Shown piece by piece: positions 43,570 to 50,772 of a DNA stretch of 64,000 nucleotides. The notes beneath the pieces are model-generated. The model was not told the DNA's origin, did no database searches, and saw only the letters and a program-made list of their open reading frames with translations. This stretch comes from Helicobacter mustelae (GTDB lineage: Bacteria; Campylobacterota; Campylobacteria; Campylobacterales; Helicobacteraceae), in NCBI RefSeq assembly GCF_900476215.1, contig NZ_LS483446.1:434001-498000 (forward strand). Reading direction: 5' to 3'. Numbering within the stretch: the first letter of the stretch is position 1; the number at the start of each line of letters is the position of its first letter. The position numbers and the translations under genes were made by a program.

Positions 43570-43773
43570 TCACTTCCCGTGATGATGCTCTCCGTGATGA
43601 TGCTCTCCGTGATGATGCTCTCCGTGATGATGCTCTCCGTGATGATGCTCCCCGTGATGATGCTCTCCGTGATGATGCTCCCCGTGATGATGCTCTCCGT
43701 GATGATGCTCTCCGTGATGATGCTCTCCGTGATGATGCTCGCCATTATGTTTGCCGTTTGTAGAAAAATTCAT
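43570..43773 (-). CDS. Histidine-rich metal-binding protein of GEHHH repeats (Hpn-like)
   Basis: A 67-residue protein: a ten-residue head (MNFSTNGKHN), eleven exact GEHHH repeats and a GK end. Thirty-four of 67 residues are histidine. H. pylori Hpn (60 residues, about 47% His) and Hpn-like store nickel for urease and hydrogenase; by composition this protein should bind Ni, Zn, Cu or Co. The repeat pattern differs from Hpn, so kinship is not certain. A strong AAAGGAG site precedes the ATG. Its promoter, leader length, first codons, HGK ending and 3' flank resemble those of hugZ next door. The antisense frames of the repeat are artefacts. Confidence 0.88.
   Translation of the reverse strand: MNFSTNGKHNGEHHHGEHHHGEHHHGEHHHGEHHHGEHHHGEHHHGEHHHGEHHHGEHHHGEHHHGK
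43579..43743. repeat. Eleven tandem 15-bp units encoding GEHHH
   Basis: Unit on the coding strand GGAGAGCATCATCAC, with a GGGGAG variant in two places. No unit is frame-shifted. Because 15 is a multiple of 3, slippage changes only the number of metal-binding repeats and not the frame. Confidence 0.95.
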
Positions 43774-43856
43774 GTTTTGCTCCTTTGAATATGATTACCA
43801 CCCGCCACTGCTTTTATGGATTGAAACAATCACCCTTGCAGCGAGGGTGTAGAGAC

Positions 43857-43897
43857 AGTGTAATACCCTTGCATAAATTTTTGTTTAATTTATGCAA
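43857..43897 (-). promoter_or_regulatory. Promoter and inverted-repeat operator of the His-rich gene
   Basis: TACACT (43857-43862, minus) is the likely -10 box, 84 bases before the start codon. Just upstream is an 11-bp perfect inverted repeat, TTGCATAAATT and AATTTATGCAA with 7 bases between (43869-43897), covering the -35 region. That fits a repressor or activator site. It does not match the Fur or NikR boxes I know from H. pylori. Confidence 0.55.
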
Positions 43898-44244
43898 AAA
43901 TTGCACTTTTTATCGCGGATAAATCGCGCTTTTTTGGTAGCTTTGCCTCCTTGGTGTCTGGTTTTTTAGTTTCTAGCTCCTGTTTTTCTAGTTTTTTGGC
44001 CCATTTTTATGTAGCTCGGAGCTTTTTTGGTGTGAGGTTGCTTAGTGATGTGTGAGGGTTTTTGTGTGTTTCTGTGTGTCATGACTCAAGGGTGTATCTT
44101 GTGTTTTTGGCTATGGGTTTTTCGTCTAGGATTTGTGCGTCTATTTGTGGAGTTTTTTTATCGAGGGTGTGGAGTATCAGTGCTCTTGTGAGATTGGGGG
44201 GAGTCTTTCAAACTCCCACCTTGTAGCCCCTCCTTTGGGGGATG
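43898..44244. other. Intergenic stretch between hugZ and the His-rich gene promoter
   Basis: About 350 bases of T-rich sequence. On the minus strand, after hugZ, a GGGAGT/ACTCCC hairpin with 7-base loop (44199-44217) follows a CCCC-CAAAGGA-GGGG stem. No open frame of interest and no RNA recognised. Confidence 0.5.
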
Positions 44245-45063
44245 TTATTTCCCATGTGGGTGACCATGAGGATGACTGCCATGTCCGTGGGGATTGCCGC
44301 CATGCCCGTGTGGAATAGTGCCATGAGGATTGCCAGAGATGCCAATATGTGCAACCTCCCCATGATCTGAGATGAGATAGGCCTGGCCAAATCCTTTTAC
44401 AAATCTTCCGCTTTTTAGCTGCAACTCAATCAAATGAAAATCTGCAAAATTTCGGATTGTCTTGACTCCTCCAGTGCCTCCCATGGATTTCTCAAGATGA
44501 TCAAGCGCATGTTCAAATTCCGCACTTCCTCGCTCGATGAATTTTGCATGTGCTTTGTAGCGCAAGCGCTTACGCAGGATCACAGATTTTGCCTTGGACT
44601 CATCTTCCAAAAACATTACTTCGATTTTTTGAGGATGGTTTTTGATGTTTTCATAGTGCTCTGCAGTGGCACTGATATAGATGTAATAATGCCCATTTAG
44701 TTGAATCAATGGCGCATAGGAGGCCATGGGATGACCATGATTATCGATGGTGGCAAGTGTAATGGAGCCAAATTCTTTTTTGAAGCCTTCAATTTCTTTT
44801 TTGACTTCTTCAAATTCTAGAGTCTTGGGGACGCTCATACACAAATCAATGATTGCCTGCTTGATAGTTTCCATGGTTGCTGCCTGAGGAAATTCGATGC
44901 GTAGCTCCTCTTTGCCATTATAGATAAGATCAATCCCAGCAAAATCCACGCCCTTCATGGCTACGCTATGGACTTCACTCACAGCCCCAAATTTTTTGCA
45001 AAGCCCTACCATGTCCGCTTCATGATTTTCATTCATGTGTCTGATGATCATAGAAAAATCCAT
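44245..45063 (-). CDS. hugZ: HugZ-family heme oxygenase with histidine-rich C-terminal tail
   Basis: HugZ breaks down heme to release iron. The 272-residue protein has an N-terminal part (MIIRHMNENHEADMVGLCKKF) typical of HugZ/HutZ proteins and a pyridoxamine-oxidase-like split beta-barrel from about 95 to 240 (SITLATIDNHGHPMASYAPLI, YYIYISATAEHYENIKNHP, VMFLEDESKAKSVILRKRL). The last 28 residues (245-272) are a Gly/Pro/His tail with nine histidines, ending PHGHPHGK. H. pylori HugZ uses a histidine in its C-terminal loop for heme binding, so the enlarged tail may bind heme or metals. It lies next to the GEHHH protein gene, with which it shares promoter and flanks. Confidence 0.9.
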   Translation of the reverse strand: MDFSMIIRHMNENHEADMVGLCKKFGAVSEVHSVAMKGVDFAGIDLIYNGKEELRIEFPQAATMETIKQAIIDLCMSVPKTLEFEEVKKEIEGFKKEFGSITLATIDNHGHPMASYAPLIQLNGHYYIYISATAEHYENIKNHPQKIEVMFLEDESKAKSVILRKRLRYKAHAKFIERGSAEFEHALDHLEKSMGGTGGVKTIRNFADFHLIELQLKSGRFVKGFGQAYLISDHGEVAHIGISGNPHGTIPHGHGGNPHGHGSHPHGHPHGK

Positions 45064-45106
45064 TTTCTACTCCTTTGATGTGTTGTCTACTATCCACGGT
45101 TTTTTG

Positions 45107-45121
45107 GGATCGAAGCGATCC
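45107..45121 (-). promoter_or_regulatory. Small hairpin in the hugZ 5' leader
   Basis: GGATCG and CGATCC form a 6-bp stem over AAG, 44-58 bases before the hugZ start. The His-rich gene has a CACCCT/AGGGTG hairpin in its own leader (43831-43849). A leader-level regulatory element is possible but unproven. Confidence 0.35.
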
Positions 45122-45147
45122 TTTTTATGGTCGAGGAAGTATGCGCG

Positions 45148-45201
45148 AGTATAGCACCTTTGCATAAATTTTCTTTTAGCTACGTAGAAATCTTGATGCA
45201 A
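45148..45201 (-). promoter_or_regulatory. hugZ promoter with the shared TTGCATAAATT element
   Basis: TATACT (45148-45153, minus) is 85 bases before the start codon. The segment AGTATAGCACC plus TTTGCATAAATT matches the corresponding His-rich gene region at 19 of 23 positions. The second arm here is reduced to ATGCAA (45196-45201) at a wider spacing, so the inverted repeat is imperfect. Confidence 0.5.
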
Positions 45202-45597
45202 AAAAATTGCGCTTTTTATCTGGTGTTTCTCCGGATTTTTGTCACGCTTTTTGTCGCTAAAATTTTGTTTTTGTGCTTTTTGCCACCTTGTCCCTGCATT
45301 TAGAGATTTGCATCAGAGCTTGCTTTTTGTTTTGTGCACATTCACTCTATATTATCCTGGCATTTTTCTAACCTGGTGCCAAATATAGCCGCCATGTTTA
45401 GTGCCTTGATTGTATGAAGGGGGGGGGTTGTATTTCATTCAAAGACTAGCCAAACTCATCCCAATTAGGCTTAGCCAACCTCATGAAATCATGCACAAAT
45501 GTAATGGAATTTCTGTTTCTTTCTCCTAGGAAGGGAGTTTTTCTATCAATGCCCTGGTTTTGTGTTAAGATGAAAAAGTTTGCTTTAGGAGTGAAAA
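45202..45597. other. Intergenic stretch with a run of nine G before cstA
   Basis: About 400 bases between divergent hugZ and cstA. A homopolymer of nine G lies at 45419-45427, about 170 bases before cstA. TATTAT near 45351 and TAAGAT in TGTGTTAAGAT near 45566 are possible -10 boxes for cstA. No credible gene found. Confidence 0.55.
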
Positions 45598-47655
45598 ATG
45601 ATGAAAAAAATCTTTTGGATTTTGTTGGCATTGGTGGGGGCCTGGTGTTTTGGGATTCTGGCATTGCATCGGGGAGAAAGTATCTCAGCGCTCTATCTTG
45701 TGGTGGCAGCGGTTTGTATTTATGTCATTGCCTATCGTTTTTATAGTGCCTTTATTGCCTCTAGGGTATTAGGGCTAGATGATGCGCGCCAAACCCCTGC
45801 GGTTTACAAAAATGATGGCAGGGATTTTGTACCCACCAATCGCTTTGTGTTATTTGGACATCATTTTGCTGCGATTGCGGGCGCTGGGCCGCTTGTGGGC
45901 CCTATCTTGGCTGCACAGATGGGCTATTTGCCTTCCATGATTTGGATTTTGGTGGGGGGTGTACTGGCTGGGAGTGTGCATGATTTTGTCGTGTTGTTTG
46001 CCTCCACTCGCAGGGGAGGGAAATCGCTAGGAGAGATGATCAAAGAAGAGCTAGGCAGCGGGGCTGGTAGTATCGCATCTCTGGCCATTTTTGGCATTAT
46101 GGTCATCATCATCGCGATTTTGGCAATGGTGGTGGTCAAGGCGCTAGCTAAGTCCCCTTGGGGGCTTTTTAGCATTTTTATGACCATTCCCATCGCGATT
46201 TTGATGGGTGTGTATATGCGCTACATCCGCCCTGGCATGGTAGGGGAGGCGAGCGTGATTGGCTTTGTTTTGTTGATGCTCTCTCTTTATTTTGGCCATC
46301 ATGTCGCAGCAGATCCCACACTTGCTAGCTATTTCACTTTTGATGAGCCAACTTTAGCAATTATGATTATTTGTTATGGCTTTGTTGCTAGTGTCTTGCC
46401 AGTGTGGCTCTTGCTTGCCCCGCGTGATTATCTAAGCACATTTCTCAAAATCGGTGTGATTCTTGTCATGGCACTGGCCATTGTGCTTGTTCTGCCTGAT
46501 CTGAAAATGCCAGCAGTGACGCATTTTACTGATGGCAGTGGGCCGGTATTTGCAGGGAGTCTTTTCCCCTTTTTGTTTATTACCATTGCTTGTGGGGCCA
46601 TTAGCGGATTCCATGGACTCATTGCAAGTGGCACCACTCCCAAAATGCTTGCCAAAGAAAGTCATGCTAGGATGGTGGGCTATGGTTCCATGCTCATGGA
46701 ATCCGCAGTGGCAATTATGGCTTTGATTGCTGCGAGCATCTTGGACCCTGGGGTTTATTTTGCCATCAACTCTCCTGTGGCAGTGCTTGGGAGCGATGTG
46801 TATAGTGCTAGCTCTGCGATTGCCTCTCTTGGCTTTGTGGTCAGGCCTGAGGATCTCTTGCATCTTACTAGGCAAATTGGCGAAGAGACACTGCTCTCTC
46901 GCACAGGAGGTGCACCGACTTTTGCTGTGGGATTGTCATTAATCATGCACAAGCTCATTGGGGGAGAGGCCTTCATGGCATTTTGGTATCATTTTGCCAT
47001 TTTGTTTGAAGCGCTGTTCATTCTCACAGCTGTGGATGCGGGCACTAGGACCTGCCGCTTCATGATCCAGGATATGCTTGGTAATCTCTACAAACCCCTC
47101 GCAGATACCAAATCCCTGCCCGCGGGCCTTTTTGCCACATTGCTCTGTGTGCTTGCCTGGGGCTATTTCCTCTATCAGGGGGCCATCGATCCCCAGGGTG
47201 GGATTTTCACTCTGTGGCCATTATTTGGCGTGAGCAATCAAATGCTGGCACTGATGGCCTTGATGCTCGTGCTTGCAATTTTGTTCAAAATGAAAAGAGA
47301 GAAATTTGCCTTTATTGTGGCTTTGCCTGCAGTATTTGTTTTCATCGCTACTATGAGCGCGGGGGTGCAAAAGGTATTGCCCAGCAATGGCGAGAGAATT
47401 CATGATAAGATTAGTCATGTCGCCACTGCCCAAAATCTTAACAAATCCCTAGCCACCATGGAGGATGGCAGGGCCAAGGATCGCGCCAAATCCCGCATGA
47501 TTAATAACATCATTGATGCAGTGCTTTGCATCTTTTTTATGCTCACTACTTGCATCGTGTGCTTGCAATCCATACGAATCTGCCTGCAATGCAAGAGCAA
47601 TAATTGCAAATATCCACTTAGGGAGGAGGGCTATGGTCTTGGCAGGGTTGTATAG
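45598..47655 (+). CDS. cstA: CstA-family carbon-starvation peptide/pyruvate transporter
   Basis: CstA proteins import peptides or pyruvate when carbon is short. The 685-residue protein has about sixteen membrane helices. Conserved regions include RFVLFGHHFAAIAGAGPLVG near 82-101 followed by PILAAQMGYLPSMIWILVGG, HDFVVLFASTRRGGKSLGEM near 127-146, FITIACGAISGFHGLIASGT near 328-347, and DAGTRTCRFMIQD near 480-492. Length is close to H. pylori CstA, linked there to peptide use. A GGAG site precedes the start (MMKK, or MKK one codon later). Its 3' end overlaps a YbdD-type gene by 23 bases. Confidence 0.94.
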   Translation: MMKKIFWILLALVGAWCFGILALHRGESISALYLVVAAVCIYVIAYRFYSAFIASRVLGLDDARQTPAVYKNDGRDFVPTNRFVLFGHHFAAIAGAGPLVGPILAAQMGYLPSMIWILVGGVLAGSVHDFVVLFASTRRGGKSLGEMIKEELGSGAGSIASLAIFGIMVIIIAILAMVVVKALAKSPWGLFSIFMTIPIAILMGVYMRYIRPGMVGEASVIGFVLLMLSLYFGHHVAADPTLASYFTFDEPTLAIMIICYGFVASVLPVWLLLAPRDYLSTFLKIGVILVMALAIVLVLPDLKMPAVTHFTDGSGPVFAGSLFPFLFITIACGAISGFHGLIASGTTPKMLAKESHARMVGYGSMLMESAVAIMALIAASILDPGVYFAINSPVAVLGSDVYSASSAIASLGFVVRPEDLLHLTRQIGEETLLSRTGGAPTFAVGLSLIMHKLIGGEAFMAFWYHFAILFEALFILTAVDAGTRTCRFMIQDMLGNLYKPLADTKSLPAGLFATLLCVLAWGYFLYQGAIDPQGGIFTLWPLFGVSNQMLALMALMLVLAILFKMKREKFAFIVALPAVFVFIATMSAGVQKVLPSNGERIHDKISHVATAQNLNKSLATMEDGRAKDRAKSRMINNIIDAVLCIFFMLTTCIVCLQSIRICLQCKSNNCKYPLREEGYGLGRVV

Positions 47656-47824
47656 AGGTTTGGGGCATTTTGTCCAACTGCTCGTTGGCATGCCCAGCTA
47701 TGAAAAATATCTAGAACATCACAAAAAGCACCATCCCCATTGCACACCCCTAAGCAGGAAGGAATTCTTTGCTCAAAGTCAAGAGAGGCGCTATGGAAGA
47801 GATGGCGCAAAAAAATGCTGCTAA
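47633..47824 (+). CDS. YbdD/YjiX-family small CstA partner protein
   Basis: A 63-residue protein overlapping the end of cstA. It matches the YbdD/YjiX family (DUF466): MPSYEKYLEHHKKHHP with the conserved Y-x-x-Y-x-x-H-x-x-x-x-H-P spacing, LSRKEFFAQSQERRYG and the terminal CC. A GGAGGAGG site lies just before the ATG. In E. coli the paralogues accompany cstA and btsT, and the small protein is needed for transporter function. Its short length hides it in routine annotation, but the motifs leave little doubt. Confidence 0.9.
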   Translation: MVLAGLYRGLGHFVQLLVGMPSYEKYLEHHKKHHPHCTPLSRKEFFAQSQERRYGRDGAKKCC

Positions 47825-48218
47825 TTTCTTTTTTTGTAAAGTCCCTCCGCGTCTTTTGAAAATCCCTCCTCCTAGGAGAAAGCGGGCTAGGGAGTGGGTT
47901 TAGCTGGATTGCATTTTTTGTGCCAAACCTAGCTAAAACCTAATGGCATTCATAACGCTAATGCTATCGGTGCTGGCATCAGCAACGCTATCCCCAAAAA
48001 CACTTATTGCTCAATCGCTTGAGTAGCTTTTTTGAATTAAGGTAGAGGGGCTTGAATAAGCAAGCTCCCTCCTTCCCCTTCATTATCCCCACTCCGGTGG
48101 TTTTATTATTTTTTTACAGCAACTGCATTCGCCTGCAAGGGATTTTTTCATGGTGCTTGAGGCGGTGGGCCATTTAAAACAAATCCTCCCTAAAGAGAGG
48201 GGATTCTCAATCAAACCC
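47825..48218. other. Intergenic stretch between cstA-ybdD and ruvA
   Basis: About 390 bases between convergent genes. A 27-codon frame starting near 47943 has no ribosome site, and another frame of the same DNA reads NGIHNANAIGAGISNAIPK, perhaps by chance. A hairpin at 48182-48205 (AATCCTCCCT with AGAGGGGATT, one mismatch and one wobble) is a candidate terminator for ruvA on the minus strand, followed there by TTTGTTTT. Confidence 0.5.
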
Positions 48219-48773
48219 TTATAAAAGTTTTAGTGCCTCTTTGATGATGTCTTGCACATTGCTAGCCTTGATGCTTTTAAGTGCTTTTTGGATCGCAGCC
48301 CTCTTATAACCTAGGTTTTCTAGGGCCATTTCTGCTTGCTGGAAATGCTCTGTGTGATCTTTTTTGGGTAGGAGCTCGACATATGCCCCAGATAGCTCTA
48401 CCATAATCTTACCCGCGCTCTTTGTGCCTACTCCTGGTACCTTTTGGAGTGCAGCGATGTCTTTGCGCTCAATGACTGCCATAAATTCCTGTGCACTGAA
48501 GGTTGAAAGGATTGCGAGCGCGACCTTTGGGCCTACGCCATTGATTTTTATCAGGGTGTCAAAAATTTGCTTCTCCATTGGCGTGACAAAGCCAAAAAGC
48601 AAATGCGCATCCTCACGGATGATTTGACTGATATACACCAAGGCCTCCTCCTTGCCTTGCAGCTCCTCTGCGCTACCAAAAGAAATATGGATTTCATAGA
48701 TTACATCATGCACATCAAGCAATAATTTTGCGGGTTCTAATGCAAAAACCTTGCCCTTCAATGCAAAAATCAT
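48219..48773 (-). CDS. ruvA: Holliday junction branch migration protein RuvA
   Basis: RuvA binds Holliday junctions and loads the RuvB motor. In 184 residues: an N-terminal OB domain (1-62, ALKGKVFALEPAKLLLDVHDVIYEI), tandem helix-hairpin-helix motifs with LIKINGVGPKVALAIL near 71-86 and LQKVPGVGTKSAGKIMVEL near 107-125, and a C-terminal RuvB-binding domain (AEMALENLGYKRAAIQKAL near 146-164). The family-typical GVGPK and GVGTK pairs are present. The start overlaps the end of the DUF342 gene by 4 bases. ruvB is not in the window. Confidence 0.96.
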   Translation of the reverse strand: MIFALKGKVFALEPAKLLLDVHDVIYEIHISFGSAEELQGKEEALVYISQIIREDAHLLFGFVTPMEKQIFDTLIKINGVGPKVALAILSTFSAQEFMAVIERKDIAALQKVPGVGTKSAGKIMVELSGAYVELLPKKDHTEHFQQAEMALENLGYKRAAIQKALKSIKASNVQDIIKEALKLL

Positions 48774-50596
48774 CCAATCCTCACAAACTCTTGCGTGTTT
48801 TTATCCAGGCAGTAATTGCCAGCAAAATCTGCATTCACGCCAAAAGACTTGAGTGTCTTTTTTGGATATTCTCTTTGGTAGCAAAGCTGGGTATTTGTAC
48901 CCCAGGATTTACTGCAATACGCCTCTGCCTCTAGCACCTCATCATCTAGCTTTTCTAGATCGCTAGAGATCTCTTTGAGATGGGATTCTATGTCAGAAAG
49001 CTCTTTTTTGAGTTTTTCGGACTCTTTGATGGCAAGGCCATAGCGCTGCACGATGTTATGGATTTGCTTATTTTGCAGCATTTGGGTTTGGATATTGTGC
49101 TCACTTGTTTTGATTTGTTCGATGGTGTTTTGGTATTTTGAGAGGAATTCTGTGATTTTCTGGTATTTGGCAAAGATTTCTTTTGATGTGTTTGTGACAT
49201 TTTCTTTTTTGGCTAGGAGTTCTTGTTCAAGCTCTTTGAGCCTGCCATTGGCAAAGGCATAGAAAATGATCTCATTTTGCCTACCAGAGATATTTTCTAG
49301 ATACAAGCGATGATTGAAGGTGATTTTATTATTGTTTTCTAGCTCGATGATCTTAATCTCACTCCCTGTAATCCTGCTGCCATTGCAGTATTTTGCCTCG
49401 ATTTTTTCTGCCTCGATACTGCCAGATTCTAGGCTCCCAACCTCTGCGTTTTTTGCGACGAGATGGCCCTTGTGCAGCAGGATTTTTGCATCCTGGGCGA
49501 TGATTTGAGTGCTTTGGTGGGTTTGACCTTCAATTTGCAATTTCTTGGCCCTTAGGATTACATCTTGGGCGATGTTCCCTTTGACAAAGATTTCCTTAGC
49601 CTCCAAGATCATGCCAGATTCTATGGCATCTTTGAGGGGATTGGTTGCAAGGATCTCTAGACGTACTTGCTTTTCCTCGCCTCCAAGGAGTAGAGGAGTG
49701 TTGTAGATGCTGACATTATCTAGATGCTCTTGTTTAAAAAACAAGATTGCATGGTCTTTGTATTGTACAAAGGAAGGAATCAATGCCTTAATCCAGATAC
49801 ACTCCCCCCTATCTTCAAGCATTGCATCTTCTCTCTCAAAGAGGGGGATCTCTAGATCTGTTAGGTCTGTGTGATCTCCTTTTATGAATTTTCCAAAGAT
49901 GTCGCGCCCAGGCTTGCTTGGCGTAGCAGGATAGTATTTGAGGATGGGATCATTTTTATCGACTGCAAAAAACGCATCCTCAAATTCCTTTTTGTGGTCT
50001 TTGTATTGCTCTTTATCTTTGCATTCTTCCTTGGGTACAAAGACAAAATAAGGGGGCTTGGGAGGTGTATAGAAGGTACTTTCATCAATCGTGATAGAAA
50101 GTGGGTAGGGGGTTTTGTGGCGGATTTTTTCTTTGATTTGTTTGATGATTAGGATCCTTTTTGCGCGGCGATTGCGCAAGATCGCCTTATGCAGTGCCAG
50201 CAAACCCTCTGCAAGCGAGATGATTTTGTCAAAAAATTCTGGGTTGTTTTGGAGGCTGTCATCTTGATAGAAATACAAAAATGCCCGATCATTTCTCTCA
50301 GAGAATTTCAAACTCACATCAGGGACTTTGATTTTGGGAAGGATCTTGATATCAAAGCTTTGGGAGATTTCAAAATCCGCAAGATTGTAATATTCATCAT
50401 CTTCTAGAAAATGGATATTGTGCTCTTCTAGGAGCTCTTTTTTACCATTGGGATAATGCAGAAATGTAGAGATTTTTAGGATCTCAAATCCTATATTTTC
50501 TAAATCGATTTTGTATAAAGCAGAGAATTTTTTTAGTTCTTTGGAAATGTCATCGCATTGTTTGATGATTTGGGGGATGAAATTTACATCATTCAC
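48770..50596 (-). CDS. FapA/DUF342-family protein
   Basis: A 608-residue cytoplasmic-type protein. The DUF342/FapA core is at about 165-450. It holds a region with PATPSKPGRDIFGKFIKG near 227-244, where this family usually has GxDxxGxxI, and a parallel beta-helix-like run (IFVKGNIAQDVILRAKKLQIEG, AKILLHKGHLVAKNAEVGSLES, IEAEKIEAKYCNG). A coiled coil follows at about 455-560. The protein ends with a small Cys-containing part. FapA-type proteins are linked to flagellum assembly or to membrane-associated scaffolds, but the function is not settled. H. pylori has the same gene between ruvA and murJ. Confidence 0.82.
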   Translation of the reverse strand: MNDVNFIPQIIKQCDDISKELKKFSALYKIDLENIGFEILKISTFLHYPNGKKELLEEHNIHFLEDDEYYNLADFEISQSFDIKILPKIKVPDVSLKFSERNDRAFLYFYQDDSLQNNPEFFDKIISLAEGLLALHKAILRNRRAKRILIIKQIKEKIRHKTPYPLSITIDESTFYTPPKPPYFVFVPKEECKDKEQYKDHKKEFEDAFFAVDKNDPILKYYPATPSKPGRDIFGKFIKGDHTDLTDLEIPLFEREDAMLEDRGECIWIKALIPSFVQYKDHAILFFKQEHLDNVSIYNTPLLLGGEEKQVRLEILATNPLKDAIESGMILEAKEIFVKGNIAQDVILRAKKLQIEGQTHQSTQIIAQDAKILLHKGHLVAKNAEVGSLESGSIEAEKIEAKYCNGSRITGSEIKIIELENNNKITFNHRLYLENISGRQNEIIFYAFANGRLKELEQELLAKKENVTNTSKEIFAKYQKITEFLSKYQNTIEQIKTSEHNIQTQMLQNKQIHNIVQRYGLAIKESEKLKKELSDIESHLKEISSDLEKLDDEVLEAEAYCSKSWGTNTQLCYQREYPKKTLKSFGVNADFAGNYCLDKNTQEFVRIG

Positions 50597-50772
50597 TGTC
50601 TCTTCCTTGTGAGCAAAAGATCAAAGCTTTATAAGCATCTGCGAAATTCTAGTATAATTCTTTATAATTCTTATTAATCCTGCATCCATAATTTTGCTTT
50701 TATCGTGAAGCCTTGGAGCGAAATTTTTGAGCACATAAAGAAAATAACTGCATTCCAAAAAAGGAGTTTTTT

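Noticed and set aside
43579-43743. Possible CRISPR array
   Set aside because: Units are contiguous 15-mers with no unique spacers, and they code for protein. No cas gene is nearby.
43561-43788. Long open frames on both strands through the 15-bp repeats (SVMML and SIITE types)
   Set aside because: They are other-frame readings of the GEHHH repeat array. Only the minus-strand GEHHH frame has a ribosome site and promoter.
47943-48026. 27-codon frame with signal-like start, and an overlapping NGIHNANAIG reading
   Set aside because: No ribosome site, very short, and no family I can name. It could be a remnant, but I cannot support it.
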